From CBDCVO01 sp965223085 (GTDB lineage Bacteria; Pseudomonadota; Gammaproteobacteria; Ga0077536): a DNA stretch of 64,000 bases. Within the stretch, counting starts at the first letter, position 1. Every line of letters begins with the position of its first letter. This document shows, one piece after another, positions 1 through 9,333 of this stretch. The notes beneath the pieces were generated by a model that was not told where the DNA came from, searched no databases, and saw only the letters and a program-made list of their open reading frames with translations. The stretch is taken from assembly GCA_965223085.1 (NCBI GenBank), contig OZ244981.1, positions 3,286,001 through 3,350,000 on the forward strand, read 5' to 3'. The position numbers were made by a program, and so were the translations under genes.

Positions 1-2
1 CC

Positions 3-2312
3 ATGCGGTCAAGGAAGACCATGCAGCTAGGCGCATTGTGTTTTGCCTTTGGGGCAGTCGTGCTGCACGCTTGGCCGGGCGTTCCGCCCGCGGCTATCAG
101 TGTCATGTGGGTGCCGGCTTTATGGGGCGTTCGGTACCCGGGCGTGCGACGCTACACGGCGCTATTTGTGCTCGGCGTAGCGTGGGCGGCTGGGTGCGCC
201 CACGCGCGTCTTGCCGATCGGCTCGACATCGCAGTTGCGGATACGGCTCTATTTCTAGAAGGCCGAGTCGTTTCTTTACCCCATCGCGACGGCCGCCGCG
301 AGAAGTGGCTCGCACAGGTCACAGCGCTGCGTGCCGGTGAGCGGGAATTACCGTATCCACACCGGGTCGCCTTATCACGTTTTTACCAAGCCGCGGCGAC
401 CAGCACGGCAACGGGCCGGCCGGCGGTGCGAATGGGATATCTCTGCGGGTTTTGGGTGCGCCTCAAACCACCGCGAGGCTTGCGCAACCCGGTGGGGTTT
501 GACTTCGAACGCTACGCGTATGCCAATAACATCGGTGCCGTCGGTTACGTCATCCCACATCCGGCAAACAATTGCCACGCTTCGCGCCGTTGGTTCGATG
601 TTGCAGCTTGGCGCCAGCGTCTCGCAGACCGCATCCGTGTTACCCTCGGAGGGTCATCGCACGGTGCGGTAGTGACTGCTTTAGCAGTTGGACACCGCGA
701 TGCGTTGCACGACGATCAGTGGGCGCTGTTGCGCGCTACCGGCACGGCCCATCTTGTTGCGATCTCGGGCTTGCATATCTCTTTGGTCGCAGCTGGGACG
801 TTTTGGCTCGCGCGCCGCTTCATGGCACCGTGCGCGCAATGCTTGCCGGTGCCAACGTGCGCGGCGCTGTGCGCCGGCCTCGCCGCAGTGCTCTATGCAG
901 CCCTAGCAGGGTTTACGTTGCCTACCCAGCGCGCGCTGATCATGGTGTTGTGTGCGCTCGGTGGGGTAATTTGCGGCCGTCGGGTATTTAGTTTCGATAC
1001 CTTGGCGTTGGCACTCGCGGGTGTGATTCTCATACAGCCGGCGGCGGTTGTGACGATCGGTTTTTGGTTGTCGTTTGTTGCCGTCGCGGTGTTGCTATCG
1101 ATGCACCACTACCGTTCGCTCGGTCGCGGCTGGCGCGCGCTGCGCGTCCATCTCACTTTAACAGTCGGCTTGTTACCGATTCTTGTTACGCTCGAGCAAG
1201 CGGTGCCCTGGAGCGCGCCGCTGGCAAACTTGATCGCGGTGCCCGTTACCGGCGTCATCGTCGTGCCACTAACGCTATTGGGGGTCATGTTCGATCCGTG
1301 GATCGCCCCCGTTGCCGAATATTGTTGGCGCGGTGCCGCCGCGGTGTGGCGTTGTCTATGGTGGGTGCTCGAGCAGTTGCATCATATCGTCGGTACGCTG
1401 CGCTTGTCGACGCACCCGGATCCGGCCACGCTGATATTATCGGCGGCGGCGGTTATGGTGTTGCTCGTGCCATGGTGGCGGGGTCGTTTTCGGTTCGGAC
1501 TCGTGCTCTTGACAGCGCCATTGATGGTGCAACCTGAACGTCCCCACCAGGGACAGTTCAATTTGACCGTGTTAGACGTAGGCCAGGGCCTCGCCTGCGT
1601 GGTCGAAACACGGCACCACGTGCTGGTTTTTGACACCGGACCATCGTTTGGACGGCACGCTAGCGCCGCCGCTAATATCATTGTGCCACTACTGCGGGCG
1701 CGCGGATGGGCGCGAATCGATCGGCTGGTGATCAGCCACGGTGACCACGATCACGCGGGCGGGGTGGCCGAGCTGCGCGCCGCACTGCCGGTCATCGATA
1801 TTTTGGCGAGTGCTGGCGAGGCAATGCCGCCCACGGCCAGTCTCTGTCGTGCCGGACAAACTTGGCATTGGGATGGTGTGACATTTGCAGTCATTCATCC
1901 TTCAGCGGGCTATCGTGGTAGCGAAAATGACCGCTCATGTGTGTTAAAAATAAAGGCTAACGCCGGCGCCGCCTTATTGACCGGCGACATCGAAAACGCC
2001 GCGGAGCGTGATATCGTGGCGCGCAATGTCGATGTGCAGGCCGGGCTGCTCGTGGTTCCCCATCACGGTAGCGATAGTTCGTCGAGCCCGGCCTTTGTTG
2101 CCCGCGTTGCGCCTCAGATCGCAATTATTCCCGCCGGCTATCGCAATCGCTTTAAGTTCCCTGCTGCGGCCGTGCGTTCCCGTTACCTAGATCAAGGCAC
2201 GCAGATCTATGTGACCGGCGTCGCCGGCGCGGTCGAGGCGCGCTTTACCACCGAGATCGAAGTGACGCGGGCGGCGCGTCTCGCCGGGCGCCGCTTATGG
2301 TTAATGCCGTGA
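3..2312 (+). CDS. comEC: ComEC/Rec2-type DNA internalization channel
   Basis: Inner-membrane channel that carries transforming single-stranded DNA into the cytoplasm. The 769-residue protein has the family order: hydrophobic N-terminal segments (about 5-65), a soluble domain, the multi-span Competence domain (about 215-500, with the typical segment near 238-262 including AISGLHISL), and a C-terminal metallo-beta-lactamase-like domain with the metal motif SHGDHDHAGG near residue 577 and a later HHGSDSS near 687. Length matches the family. ATG at 3 is used, but ATG at 21 is equally plausible and the upstream region is outside the window. No other competence genes are visible, so natural transformation is only suggested. 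Confidence 0.93.
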   Translation: MRSRKTMQLGALCFAFGAVVLHAWPGVPPAAISVMWVPALWGVRYPGVRRYTALFVLGVAWAAGCAHARLADRLDIAVADTALFLEGRVVSLPHRDGRREKWLAQVTALRAGERELPYPHRVALSRFYQAAATSTATGRPAVRMGYLCGFWVRLKPPRGLRNPVGFDFERYAYANNIGAVGYVIPHPANNCHASRRWFDVAAWRQRLADRIRVTLGGSSHGAVVTALAVGHRDALHDDQWALLRATGTAHLVAISGLHISLVAAGTFWLARRFMAPCAQCLPVPTCAALCAGLAAVLYAALAGFTLPTQRALIMVLCALGGVICGRRVFSFDTLALALAGVILIQPAAVVTIGFWLSFVAVAVLLSMHHYRSLGRGWRALRVHLTLTVGLLPILVTLEQAVPWSAPLANLIAVPVTGVIVVPLTLLGVMFDPWIAPVAEYCWRGAAAVWRCLWWVLEQLHHIVGTLRLSTHPDPATLILSAAAVMVLLVPWWRGRFRFGLVLLTAPLMVQPERPHQGQFNLTVLDVGQGLACVVETRHHVLVFDTGPSFGRHASAAANIIVPLLRARGWARIDRLVISHGDHDHAGGVAELRAALPVIDILASAGEAMPPTASLCRAGQTWHWDGVTFAVIHPSAGYRGSENDRSCVLKIKANAGAALLTGDIENAAERDIVARNVDVQAGLLVVPHHGSDSSSSPAFVARVAPQIAIIPAGYRNRFKFPAAAVRSRYLDQGTQIYVTGVAGAVEARFTTEIEVTRAARLAGRRLWLMP

Positions 2313-2549
2313 GGTAGACGAAATTCTTGCTGCGCACTTCCCGCCGCGAGCCCCGTTTGCTATCGTCTATCGCTGTGAGCGATGCATCAATCAGGCTACT
2401 ATCTCACCGCTAAGGAGTCGCAGTCTGATGCGCTAGTTCTCGGCAAGTGATGTTGGGTCGACGTCGATGAGCTCGCTTAAATACACGCGAGAAACTAGCC
2501 GAAGCCGTCCGCGTTGTGGAGAAGTAATTCCCTTGGAGTTTGATAATCG

Positions 2550-3188
2550 GTGCTTGAGTTAGTCAAAGCCGGCGGTTGGACGATGCTACCTATCGTCGCC
2601 TGCTCGATCATTTCTATGGCGATCGTCGTTGAGCGGTTTTGGTCCTTGCAGCGCCGGCGGATTGCACCCGACAACTTGGTCGCGCAGACGTGGCATTGGA
2701 TGCGAACGGGGGGGCTAGATGACAAACGCGTTCAAGAATTACGTTTGGGCTCACCGTTAGGCCGGGTGCTAGCAGCTGGCTTGATCAGCCGTGATTACGA
2801 CCGTGAAATTATGAAAGAAAGCATCGAAGAAGTCGGGCGCCACGTGATGTACGATCTGGGACGTTATTTAAATACTTTGGGTACGATCGCGGCGATATCG
2901 CCCTTACTAGGCTTGTTTGGCACCGTTGTCGGTATGATAAAAGTCTTTACGGCAATCACAGCCCATGGTGTCGGTGACGCAGCGGTGCTCGCTGGTGGGA
3001 TTTCCGAAGCATTAATTACGACGGCTGCAGGTTTGTCCGTCGCGATCCCGTCATTGTTGTTCTATCGTTATTTCCGCGGTCGCGTTGAAGGTCTGGTGGT
3101 GATGATGGAGCAGGAAGCGCTGAAGTTGGTCGAGGTGTTGCAAGGGGAGCGTGCGACGCTAGATGCCGCGATGCGCGCAGAGCAATGA
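2550..3188 (+). CDS. exbB: MotA/TolQ/ExbB proton channel family protein
   Basis: Predicted proton-channel subunit of a TolQR/ExbBD-type energizer that uses the proton motive force to drive an outer-membrane process. The 212 residues show three hydrophobic segments (about 10-30, 110-135, 155-178) and the conserved glycine/threonine-rich stretch around LGTIAAISPLLGLFGTVVGM. It starts at GTG with a GGAG element about 10 nt upstream. It overlaps exbD by 4 nt, so the two are translationally coupled. No tonB or tolA gene lies nearby, so the partner is unknown. In many gammaproteobacteria this pair sits directly upstream of lpxK, as here. Confidence 0.9.
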   Translation: MLELVKAGGWTMLPIVACSIISMAIVVERFWSLQRRRIAPDNLVAQTWHWMRTGGLDDKRVQELRLGSPLGRVLAAGLISRDYDREIMKESIEEVGRHVMYDLGRYLNTLGTIAAISPLLGLFGTVVGMIKVFTAITAHGVGDAAVLAGGISEALITTAAGLSVAIPSLLFYRYFRGRVEGLVVMMEQEALKLVEVLQGERATLDAAMRAEQ

Positions 3189-3604
3189 ACTTTCGTCCGC
3201 CCCGCCAGGACGACGTGTCGATCGATTTAGCGCCCTTAATCGACGTCGTTTTTTTGTTATTGATCTTTTTTATGATCTCGACAACGTTCATCGAACAATC
3301 GGAGATCGAGCTGACTTTGCCCGAAGCAAGCGAATCTACAATTGAGACGGCCGAAGATGTAATCGAGGTGGCGCTCGACCAGGCGGGTAGGGTGTTTGTC
3401 AATGACCGGGCGCTGGTCAATGCGCAATTAGCGACCATTCGCGAGGCGTTGATACAGGCGAAGCCCGGCGATGTCGAAGCTACGGTGGTGATCAGCGCCG
3501 ATGAGCGAGCGACGCTTCAGGATGTCATCACGATCATGGACGCGGCGCGCCACGCGGGGCTAAGCAAGGTCACGTTTCCGACGCGAGTCGAGGTGGATGA
3601 ATAA
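3185..3604 (+). CDS. exbD: ExbD/TolR family biopolymer transport protein
   Basis: Partner of the upstream ExbB-like channel. The 139-residue protein has a short cytoplasmic N-terminus, one transmembrane helix (about 21-38) starting with the essential acidic residue in the motif PLIDVVFLLLIFFM (Asp20), and a periplasmic domain. ATG overlaps the exbB stop by 4 nt, and the 3' end overlaps the lpxK start, placing it within a coupled operon. The periplasmic domain should engage a TonB- or TolA-like partner or peptidoglycan; which one cannot be told from sequence alone. Confidence 0.9.
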   Translation: MNFRPPRQDDVSIDLAPLIDVVFLLLIFFMISTTFIEQSEIELTLPEASESTIETAEDVIEVALDQAGRVFVNDRALVNAQLATIREALIQAKPGDVEATVVISADERATLQDVITIMDAARHAGLSKVTFPTRVEVDE

Positions 3605-4640
3605 CGGTACGCGACGCGCGAACATCAGCGCGTCCGCTCGGCAGGTCGGTTTGTTGCAAGGGTTCGTAGAAGAGGCGTGGTATGGTAAACATCCGGCCGC
3701 CGTAGCCCTAATTCCGTTTGGATGGTTGTACCGTACGGTCGTGGCGCTGCGACGTTTGGCGTTCAACAACGGGCTGTTGCGTGTCTATGAGGCCACGGTG
3801 CCCGTGATTGTTGTCGGCAATCTGACCGTCGGCGGCGTCGGCAAGACACCGTTGGTGATCTGGCTTACCGGTTTTTTATCGAGCATCGGTATGCGTCCCG
3901 GTATCGTGTCGCGTGGTTACGGTGGTCGGGTTAAACGGCGGCCGCAGCAGGTGCGACCAGACAGCGACCCACGTACCGTCGGTGACGAAGCGATCATCGT
4001 CGCCCGCCGGACCCGCTGTCCGATGGCGGTCGGTAAGGACCGCGGTGCCTGTGTCGAAGCACTGCTGGATCATGCCGATTGCAACGTCGTCGTGTGTGAC
4101 GATGGACTGCAACATTATGCGCTGGCGAGAAACATAGAAGTGTTGGTGGTAGACGGGATCCGGCGTTTCGGTAACGGACGTTGCTTGCCCGCTGGGCCCT
4201 TGCGCGAGCCGCTCAGCCGCGCGCGTGAAGTCGATATGACGGTAAGTAATGGCTTGGCTCGCCGCGGCGAATTTTCGATGAAGTACCTCGCTAGCGATGC
4301 TTATCCGGTAGGCCACATCGACGCGCCGCAGGAACTTAGCCGCTTCCCCCAAAAACACGTGCACGCGATTGCCGGGATCGGCAACCCCGAGCATTTTTTT
4401 TCTATGCTACGTAGCAAAGGTTTACGGGTGAAAGCGCATCCGTTTCCGGACCATCATCCGTTTACATCCGCCGACCTTAACTTTAGCGATAATCTCCCGA
4501 TTCTCATGACCGAAAAAGACGCGGTTAAAATCGAACCATTTGCTAATGAACGTCACTGGTTTGTGCCGATAACGGCAGAATTGCCGGCCGCGTTTGGGCA
4601 TCGCTTGCAACAGCTTTTAAAGCGAGATTCAGATGGATAA
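3597..4640 (+). CDS. lpxK: Tetraacyldisaccharide 4'-kinase (lipid A biosynthesis)
   Basis: Phosphorylates the 4' position of the tetraacyldisaccharide 1-phosphate precursor, giving lipid IVA at the inner membrane. The 347-residue protein carries the LpxK P-loop GNLTVGGVGKTP (residues 74-85), a membrane-associated N-terminal segment (about 32-60) and the family motif DDGLQHYAL. Length is typical. ATG lies within the 3' end of exbD, preceded closely by AGGTGG. It overlaps the next small gene by 8 nt. Its position with kdsB two genes later shows an LPS-assembly operon. Confidence 0.95.
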   Translation: MNNGTRRANISASARQVGLLQGFVEEAWYGKHPAAVALIPFGWLYRTVVALRRLAFNNGLLRVYEATVPVIVVGNLTVGGVGKTPLVIWLTGFLSSIGMRPGIVSRGYGGRVKRRPQQVRPDSDPRTVGDEAIIVARRTRCPMAVGKDRGACVEALLDHADCNVVVCDDGLQHYALARNIEVLVVDGIRRFGNGRCLPAGPLREPLSRAREVDMTVSNGLARRGEFSMKYLASDAYPVGHIDAPQELSRFPQKHVHAIAGIGNPEHFFSMLRSKGLRVKAHPFPDHHPFTSADLNFSDNLPILMTEKDAVKIEPFANERHWFVPITAELPAAFGHRLQQLLKRDSDG

Positions 4641-4824
4641 AAAACTGTTGGAAATTCTAGTCTGCCCGGTCACCAAAGGGCCTCTAATCTATGACAAAGA
4701 GCGCAACGAACTGATTTCGCGCTCCGCGCGTCTAGCCTATCGCATTGAAGACGGCATCCCTATTATGTTGGCAGACGAGGCACGCGAATTAAGCGCTGAG
4801 GAGATCGAACAGTTGCCGCGATGA
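4633..4824 (+). CDS. ycaR: Trm112/YcaR family small protein
   Basis: Short 63-residue protein of the UPF0434/Trm112-like family, commonly found between lpxK and kdsB in gammaproteobacteria. It begins MDKKLLEILVCPVTKGPL, keeping the first Cys-Pro of the family, and contains the typical core RIEDGIPIML. The second cysteine pair seen in eukaryotic Trm112 zinc sites is absent, as in many bacterial members. It overlaps lpxK upstream and shares an ATGA with kdsB downstream, so it is co-translated with both. Its biochemical role is unknown. Confidence 0.9.
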   Translation: MDKKLLEILVCPVTKGPLIYDKERNELISRSARLAYRIEDGIPIMLADEARELSAEEIEQLPR

Positions 4825-5573
4825 GTTTCAATGTTTACATTCCGGCGCGCTACGCCGCGAATCGGCTGTCGGGTAAACTATTGCTCAAACTCCATGGTCG
4901 GCCGGTGTTAGAACACGTCTATGAACGTGCCCTCGCTAGCGGCGCCGAAAGGGTGGTGGTTGCGACTGATGACGAACGAATCGCACAGGAGGCGATGCGT
5001 TTCGGCGCGCATGTTTGCATGACGAGCAGCACGCACTGCTCGGGTACTGATCGGATCGCTGAGGCAGCCACTCAATGTGGCGAAGCAGACGACGCTGTGA
5101 TCGTTAACGTCCAAGGTGATGAACCGCAGATACCGTCAGCTGTCATCGCGCAAGTCGCAGCGCTACTGTATGACGATGCGACGCTCGATATGGCCACAGT
5201 GTGTGAGCCCATCGTTGCAGAAGCGGATTTTTGCAACCCTAATATCGTGAAAGTTGTAACCGATCAGTTCGGTCGAGCGCTACTTTTTTCGCGGGCGCCG
5301 GTACCCCACGCGCGTGATGGGAGGGATTTTTCCCAGCGGCACGACGCTTGGCCGCAGCGACACGTTGGCATTTATGCATACCGATACGCGTATTTGCGGC
5401 GCTTTGTAATGCTCCCGACAACGCATTTGGAACAATTGGAAAGTTTGGAACAATTACGCGCCTTAGGTCACGGTGCCCGTATCGGCGTCGCGGGCGCCAC
5501 GCTTCCCTGTGGTATAGGCATCGACACCCTCGACGATTTGGTCCGCGCGCGTGCCGCCCGTCCCAGCGCCTGA
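4821..5573 (+). CDS. kdsB: 3-deoxy-manno-octulosonate cytidylyltransferase
   Basis: Activates Kdo as CMP-Kdo for transfer to lipid A, in the cytoplasm. The 250-residue nucleotidyltransferase has the N-terminal substrate motif IPARYAANRLSGKLL, the VATDDERI segment and the VNVQGDEPQIP metal/sugar-nucleotide motif near residue 95. The usual proline in RLPGK is a serine here (RLSGK), which is a mild variant. ATG overlaps the preceding stop by 4 nt. The next gene starts inside its 3' end. Length and operon context (lpxK-ycaR-kdsB) fit well. Confidence 0.96.
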   Translation: MSFNVYIPARYAANRLSGKLLLKLHGRPVLEHVYERALASGAERVVVATDDERIAQEAMRFGAHVCMTSSTHCSGTDRIAEAATQCGEADDAVIVNVQGDEPQIPSAVIAQVAALLYDDATLDMATVCEPIVAEADFCNPNIVKVVTDQFGRALLFSRAPVPHARDGRDFSQRHDAWPQRHVGIYAYRYAYLRRFVMLPTTHLEQLESLEQLRALGHGARIGVAGATLPCGIGIDTLDDLVRARAARPSA

Positions 5574-6054
5574 CACCACGCAGGACAGTAGGCTATTGTT
5601 CGTTTGCTCGGGTAATTTGTGTCGCTCGCCGATCGCCACCGGTATCATGACCACGCGTTTGCGTGCAGCCGATCGCGGTACTGTTATCGAGGCTGATTCG
5701 GCCGGCCTAAATGCGACGCCTGGTTTGCCGCCGACCGCTTTGGCGATCGCCACGGCAGCACGTTACGGCGCAGATATTTCCCAGGCGCGTTCGCGCCGAT
5801 TTTCGCAGCAAGATTTTTCTCGCTATCGATTCATTATCGCTATGGATCTTGGGCATCTCGATCAACTGCGGTTTATTGCACCGCTAAGTGCCTCGGCACG
5901 GTGTCGCTTGTTGTTACCACCGGGGAATCGGCGCCAGGTGCGTGAAATCGCAGATCCCTACGGGCGCAACGAACGCTATTACCGTCGCGTCGGCGCCTTG
6001 ATCGCCCAGGGCGTCGATTTATTGTTGCTCGAATTTGGAATGGTGCCGTCGTAA
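5551..6054 (+). CDS. Low molecular weight protein-tyrosine phosphatase
   Basis: Dephosphorylates phosphotyrosine on proteins; bacterial members often act in polysaccharide production or stress signalling. The 167-residue protein shows the signature VCSGNLCRSP with nucleophile Cys19 and phosphate-binding Arg25, and the general-acid motif ADPYGR toward the C-terminus. It starts at GTG within the end of kdsB (23 nt overlap), which fits operon translation; no better in-frame ATG exists before the signature. No partner tyrosine kinase is visible in the window. Confidence 0.9.
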   Translation: MPPVPAPDTTQDSRLLFVCSGNLCRSPIATGIMTTRLRAADRGTVIEADSAGLNATPGLPPTALAIATAARYGADISQARSRRFSQQDFSRYRFIIAMDLGHLDQLRFIAPLSASARCRLLLPPGNRRQVREIADPYGRNERYYRRVGALIAQGVDLLLLEFGMVPS

Positions 6055-6117
6055 CAAACCCAGCACGAGGCACTCTCTGTGCTTGCCTGAATCCGACAGA
6101 CTGCCCCTAAAAACTCT

Positions 6118-6336
6118 CTAGCGTTCGCGAAACGTGATCCGACCTTTCGTGAGGTCATACGGGGTGAGTTCAACGGTTACGGTATCACCCGTCAGAATAC
6201 GAATGTAGTGTTTGCGCATTTTGCCCGAAATATGCGCCGTCACGACGTGTCCATTTTCGAGCTCAACGCGAAAAGTAGTGTTTGGCAGAGTCTCGACGAC
6301 CTTGCCTTGCATTTCAATGTGGTCCTCTTTCGCCAT
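6118..6336 (-). CDS. infA: Translation initiation factor IF-1
   Basis: Binds the ribosomal A site during initiation together with IF-2 and IF-3. The 72-residue OB-fold protein begins MAKEDHIEMQGKVVE and contains the family segment GKMRKHYIRILTGD. ATG at 6336 gives the canonical length; the open frame extends 22 codons further upstream but that extension has no family similarity. It sits convergent to the phosphatase gene and downstream of bpt and aat on the same strand, matching the infA-bpt-aat order of Pseudomonas and relatives. Confidence 0.98.
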   Translation of the reverse strand: MAKEDHIEMQGKVVETLPNTTFRVELENGHVVTAHISGKMRKHYIRILTGDTVTVELTPYDLTKGRITFRER

Positions 6337-6446
6337 GTATCCTCGTGTCAGATTGCGTGAATGATATGTGAGTATAAAGGCTTGGCGTGCGTCATACGAC
6401 AATTAGGAAGCGTAAAGCCGCGTCCGCTTGCCTGAGCGGATCCGGG

Positions 6447-7184
6447 CTAGGTGTTCGTCTCGCGCTGTGGCGGCTGAGCGCGCCACTCTCCGGCGACGAA
6501 ATATTGCAGTGGTTCGTATTCTGACTTATAGGACATTTTGTGGCAGTCTTCGATCCAGTAGCCGAGATAGAGCCACGCCAGCCGCTCCTGGCGCGTCAGT
6601 TCGATTTGCTTCAGGATCGCGTAGCGTCCCAAGCTCAGTTTTGTTGCCGCAGGATCAAAAAACGTATACACCGCCGATAAACCGTCCACTAGACGATCGA
6701 CCACGGCAACGGCGAGAAGTTCCGCAGCGCAACGGAATTCGTAGAATACGGTGTTGGCCCACGACGCGGTGAGGAACTCGAGATAGGCGTTACGGTCGGG
6801 ATTTTCCATGCTGCCACCGGGATGGCGAGCCGAAATATAGCGACAGTATAAGTGGAAGTGCTCAGCGTTAAACGCGGCGGGCACGGCACGCATCTGCACT
6901 TGCGCATTACGCATCAGCGCGCGACGGTGAAATCTTTTCGGCTTGAATGCGTCGACTCTCACGCGTACGGCAATGCAACTCGCACAGTTCGTGCAATGGG
7001 GTCGATAGACGTGTTCACCGCTACGCCGAAAACCATGTTCAGATAGTAAGGCATAAGTAGCAGGCGTAGGGCGCACGCGCGGGTCGAGAAAAATTGTCGT
7101 GGCGTCGCGATCGGGAAGATAACCGCACGCATGCGGCGGCGTGATAAAAAAACCGAAACGGGGTTGATCGGTGGGGCGAGTCAT
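6447..7184 (-). CDS. bpt: Aspartate/glutamate leucyltransferase (arginyltransferase family)
   Basis: N-degron enzyme that transfers leucine from Leu-tRNA to proteins starting with Asp or Glu, marking them for ClpAP via ClpS. The 245 residues show the N-terminal cysteine cluster (Cys20 and CTNCASC at 64-70), the basic segment FKPKRFHRR and a GNAT-like C-terminal half (YISARHPGGSM, YLGYWIEDCHKMSYK). Its ATG overlaps the aat stop by 4 nt, so the two tRNA-dependent transferases are coupled. The alternative ate (arginyl) specificity is not excluded by sequence, but bacterial members are usually Bpt. Confidence 0.94.
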   Translation of the reverse strand: MTRPTDQPRFGFFITPPHACGYLPDRDATTIFLDPRVRPTPATYALLSEHGFRRSGEHVYRPHCTNCASCIAVRVRVDAFKPKRFHRRALMRNAQVQMRAVPAAFNAEHFHLYCRYISARHPGGSMENPDRNAYLEFLTASWANTVFYEFRCAAELLAVAVVDRLVDGLSAVYTFFDPAATKLSLGRYAILKQIELTRQERLAWLYLGYWIEDCHKMSYKSEYEPLQYFVAGEWRAQPPQRETNT

Positions 7185-7924
7185 TGTCTAGCAGCGTCTA
7201 GCGCCAACTGCGGCGTCGTCCAGGCCGCGGTTGCGGGTACGTGGTGACACCACGCGCGCAGTTTTGTTTGAAAGACATCACGTGGCATCGCGTAGGCACC
7301 GAGCGACTCGAGGTGAGCATTGTGCACTTGGCAATCGATGAGTCGGTAATTCCACCGACGTAGTGCCGCGGCCAAGTAGACGAGGGTGATTTTTGAACTA
7401 TCTCTAACCCGGTTAAACATTGATTCACCGAAAAATACCTGTCCAATCGCGACACCATAAAGACCGCCGCTGAGACGTTCGTCATGCCAACATTCCACGG
7501 AATGAGCATACCCCAGGGCGTGTAGCTTTGTGTACGCCGCTGCCATTTCGGCAGTGATCCAGGTTTCGGAATTACCGCGTCGCGGGCCTTGACAAGCGTG
7601 CACGACGCGGGCGAATGCCTGGTCTGCGGTTATGCGGAAGCCCCCGCGACGCAGCGTTTTGCGCAAGGACTTCGATATGTGCAGCTCGTCAGGCTTGAGT
7701 ACGGTACGTGGGTCAGGGGACCACCACAACAAGGGTTCACCGCGGCTATACCACGGAAAAATCCCACGTCGATAGGCATCAAGCAAGCGTTCGGTGTCTA
7801 AGTCACCGCCGGCGGCGAGCAGACCGTTGGGATCGCTGAGTGCCTCCTCTAATGGGGGAAACTCATTACCGAAGCGCCGCGCGCGCAACCAGTAGAGCGG
7901 TGTCGGCGCGGGTGCATGGTGCAT
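7181..7924 (-). CDS. aat: Leucyl/phenylalanyl-tRNA-protein transferase
   Basis: Adds Leu or Phe to N-terminal Arg/Lys of proteins, making them ClpS/ClpAP substrates. Conserved blocks are present: NGLLAAGGDLDTERLLDAY, GIFPWYSRGEPLLWWSPDPR, GESMFNRVRDSSKI and the C-terminal LIDCQVHNAHLESLGAYAM. I chose ATG 7924 (247 residues, MHHAPAP...) because AGAGG and AGGAT elements precede it and it matches family length. An in-frame ATG at 7951 would add nine residues. It is followed directly by bpt in a 4-nt overlap. ClpA/ClpS are not in the window. Confidence 0.95.
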   Translation of the reverse strand: MHHAPAPTPLYWLRARRFGNEFPPLEEALSDPNGLLAAGGDLDTERLLDAYRRGIFPWYSRGEPLLWWSPDPRTVLKPDELHISKSLRKTLRRGGFRITADQAFARVVHACQGPRRGNSETWITAEMAAAYTKLHALGYAHSVECWHDERLSGGLYGVAIGQVFFGESMFNRVRDSSKITLVYLAAALRRWNYRLIDCQVHNAHLESLGAYAMPRDVFQTKLRAWCHHVPATAAWTTPQLALDAARQ

Positions 7925-8175
7925 TATCCTAGAATCCTCTTTGGACGGCATTCAAGCTGCGTCTCGTGGGGTGTCTGGCAAGGCATCACGAGGCGGCATA
8001 GTTGAGCTATGGCAACGAATTATAACGCCGCCAGGCACCGTGTGAGACGTGCACTGGAGGTCGTCGTGGCGTTCACCCAATGCGTGCTGGATTAGACACG
8101 TTGTCATCGGTACACCAATAACCGTTACCTTGCGCGACGCGGCCAAGTGAGGATGCGAGGATTATTCTGGGATTA

Positions 8176-9312
8176 TTATTGAGCCGCGCGATAGGCGGAA
8201 TTTGACGCCACGTGGTCAACGTAGTTATCGATCAAGGTCGATTCCCGCTGCAAGAAGTTCGCTACCGCACGGCGAAACTCGGGGTCGCGGATCCAATGCA
8301 CAGACCACGTTTTCACTGCTTCGAAACCGCGCGGGATCTTGTGTTCGCCTTGGGCACCGGCATCCAAACGACGGAGTCCGTGTCGAATGCAGTACTCGAT
8401 CGTTTGGTAATAACACAATTCAAAATGCAAATTGCGCACGTGAGCCGTGCAGCCCCAATGACGACCATAGAGGGTGTCGGCACCGTGCAGTGCGAATGCG
8501 CCGGCGAGGTATTCGTGCGCCGTGCGGGCGAGGAATAACACGGGCGTGTCCGGTAGCAGTCGGTTGAGGTCGAGGAAAAAGTCCTTCGTTAGGCGTGGCG
8601 CACCCCACTTGCGGTGAAAGGTGGAGCAATAAAACCGGTAGAAAACCTCCCAGTGGGCGGCCGTAATCTCGGCGCCGCGCAGGACTTCGATGTTCAGCTT
8701 AGCGTCTGCAAGCATGCGACGTTCGCGCCGGATCTCCTTACGGCGCTTAGAGTTTAACGTGACCAAAAAATCGTCGAAATCACAGTAGTCGCGGTTGAAC
8801 CAATGATACTGGCAGCCGGCGCGAAGCATGCACTGCGGCTGCATCAGGGCCTCCAGCTCTTCGTCTAAGGGAAACAGACAGTGCCACGAGGAGGCCTCAT
8901 TGAGTGGCACGAGTTCGAGCGCATAACGCGCGAGCGCGGCACGGATTTCGTCTCGTTGTGGATGTCGTGCAGCCACTAGGCACCGGGGGCCAGTAACGGG
9001 GGTGAAAGGAATGGCGGTGACAAATTTTGGATAGTATTGCCCCCCGGCGCGCGCGTAGGCATCGGCCCAAGACCAATCGAAGACGAACTCGCCGGTGGAA
9101 TCATTGCGCGCATACAGCGGTAATGCCCCGATGAGGCTCGCGCCATCGTGAGCGAGTAGGTGAACGGGATGCCAGCTATGCTGGCATAAACAGTCGTGCT
9201 GCTCCAAGCCCCGCAGAAAACCGTAGCGGGAAAACGGATCGGCGCCGTCGGTGAGTGCGTTCCAGGCCGCCGGGGAGACGCCACTGAGATCGTTGACTAT
9301 CGAGATCTGCAT
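8176..9312 (-). CDS. FemAB-like / DUF482 N-acyltransferase (COG3146 type)
   Basis: Predicted GNAT-fold acyltransferase of the FemAB-like group (Pfam FemAB_like, formerly DUF482); the substrate is unknown, with peptidoglycan recognition or synthesis often suggested. About 378 residues, with typical segments YSVFDWSW-like FVFDWSWADAYARAGGQYYPKF, LNSKRRKEIRRERR and LYGRHWGC near the C-terminal acyl-CoA site, then IEYCIRHGLRRLDAGAQGEHK. I use ATG 9312; a TTG two codons upstream is possible. It follows the secreted 180-residue protein by about 21 nt and likely shares its transcript. Confidence 0.8.
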   Translation of the reverse strand: MQISIVNDLSGVSPAAWNALTDGADPFSRYGFLRGLEQHDCLCQHSWHPVHLLAHDGASLIGALPLYARNDSTGEFVFDWSWADAYARAGGQYYPKFVTAIPFTPVTGPRCLVAARHPQRDEIRAALARYALELVPLNEASSWHCLFPLDEELEALMQPQCMLRAGCQYHWFNRDYCDFDDFLVTLNSKRRKEIRRERRMLADAKLNIEVLRGAEITAAHWEVFYRFYCSTFHRKWGAPRLTKDFFLDLNRLLPDTPVLFLARTAHEYLAGAFALHGADTLYGRHWGCTAHVRNLHFELCYYQTIEYCIRHGLRRLDAGAQGEHKIPRGFEAVKTWSVHWIRDPEFRRAVANFLQRESTLIDNYVDHVASNSAYRAAQ

Positions 9313-9333
9313 GCGCAAGCCGCGGCGTGGCCG

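Noticed and set aside
3016..3438. 140-residue minus-strand ORF opposite exbB/exbD
   Set aside because: It has no recognisable domain and lies against two well-supported, coupled genes.
6055..6117. Weak hairpin between the phosphatase and infA genes
   Set aside because: Only about 5 bp of good pairing and no T-run; not enough to call a terminator.
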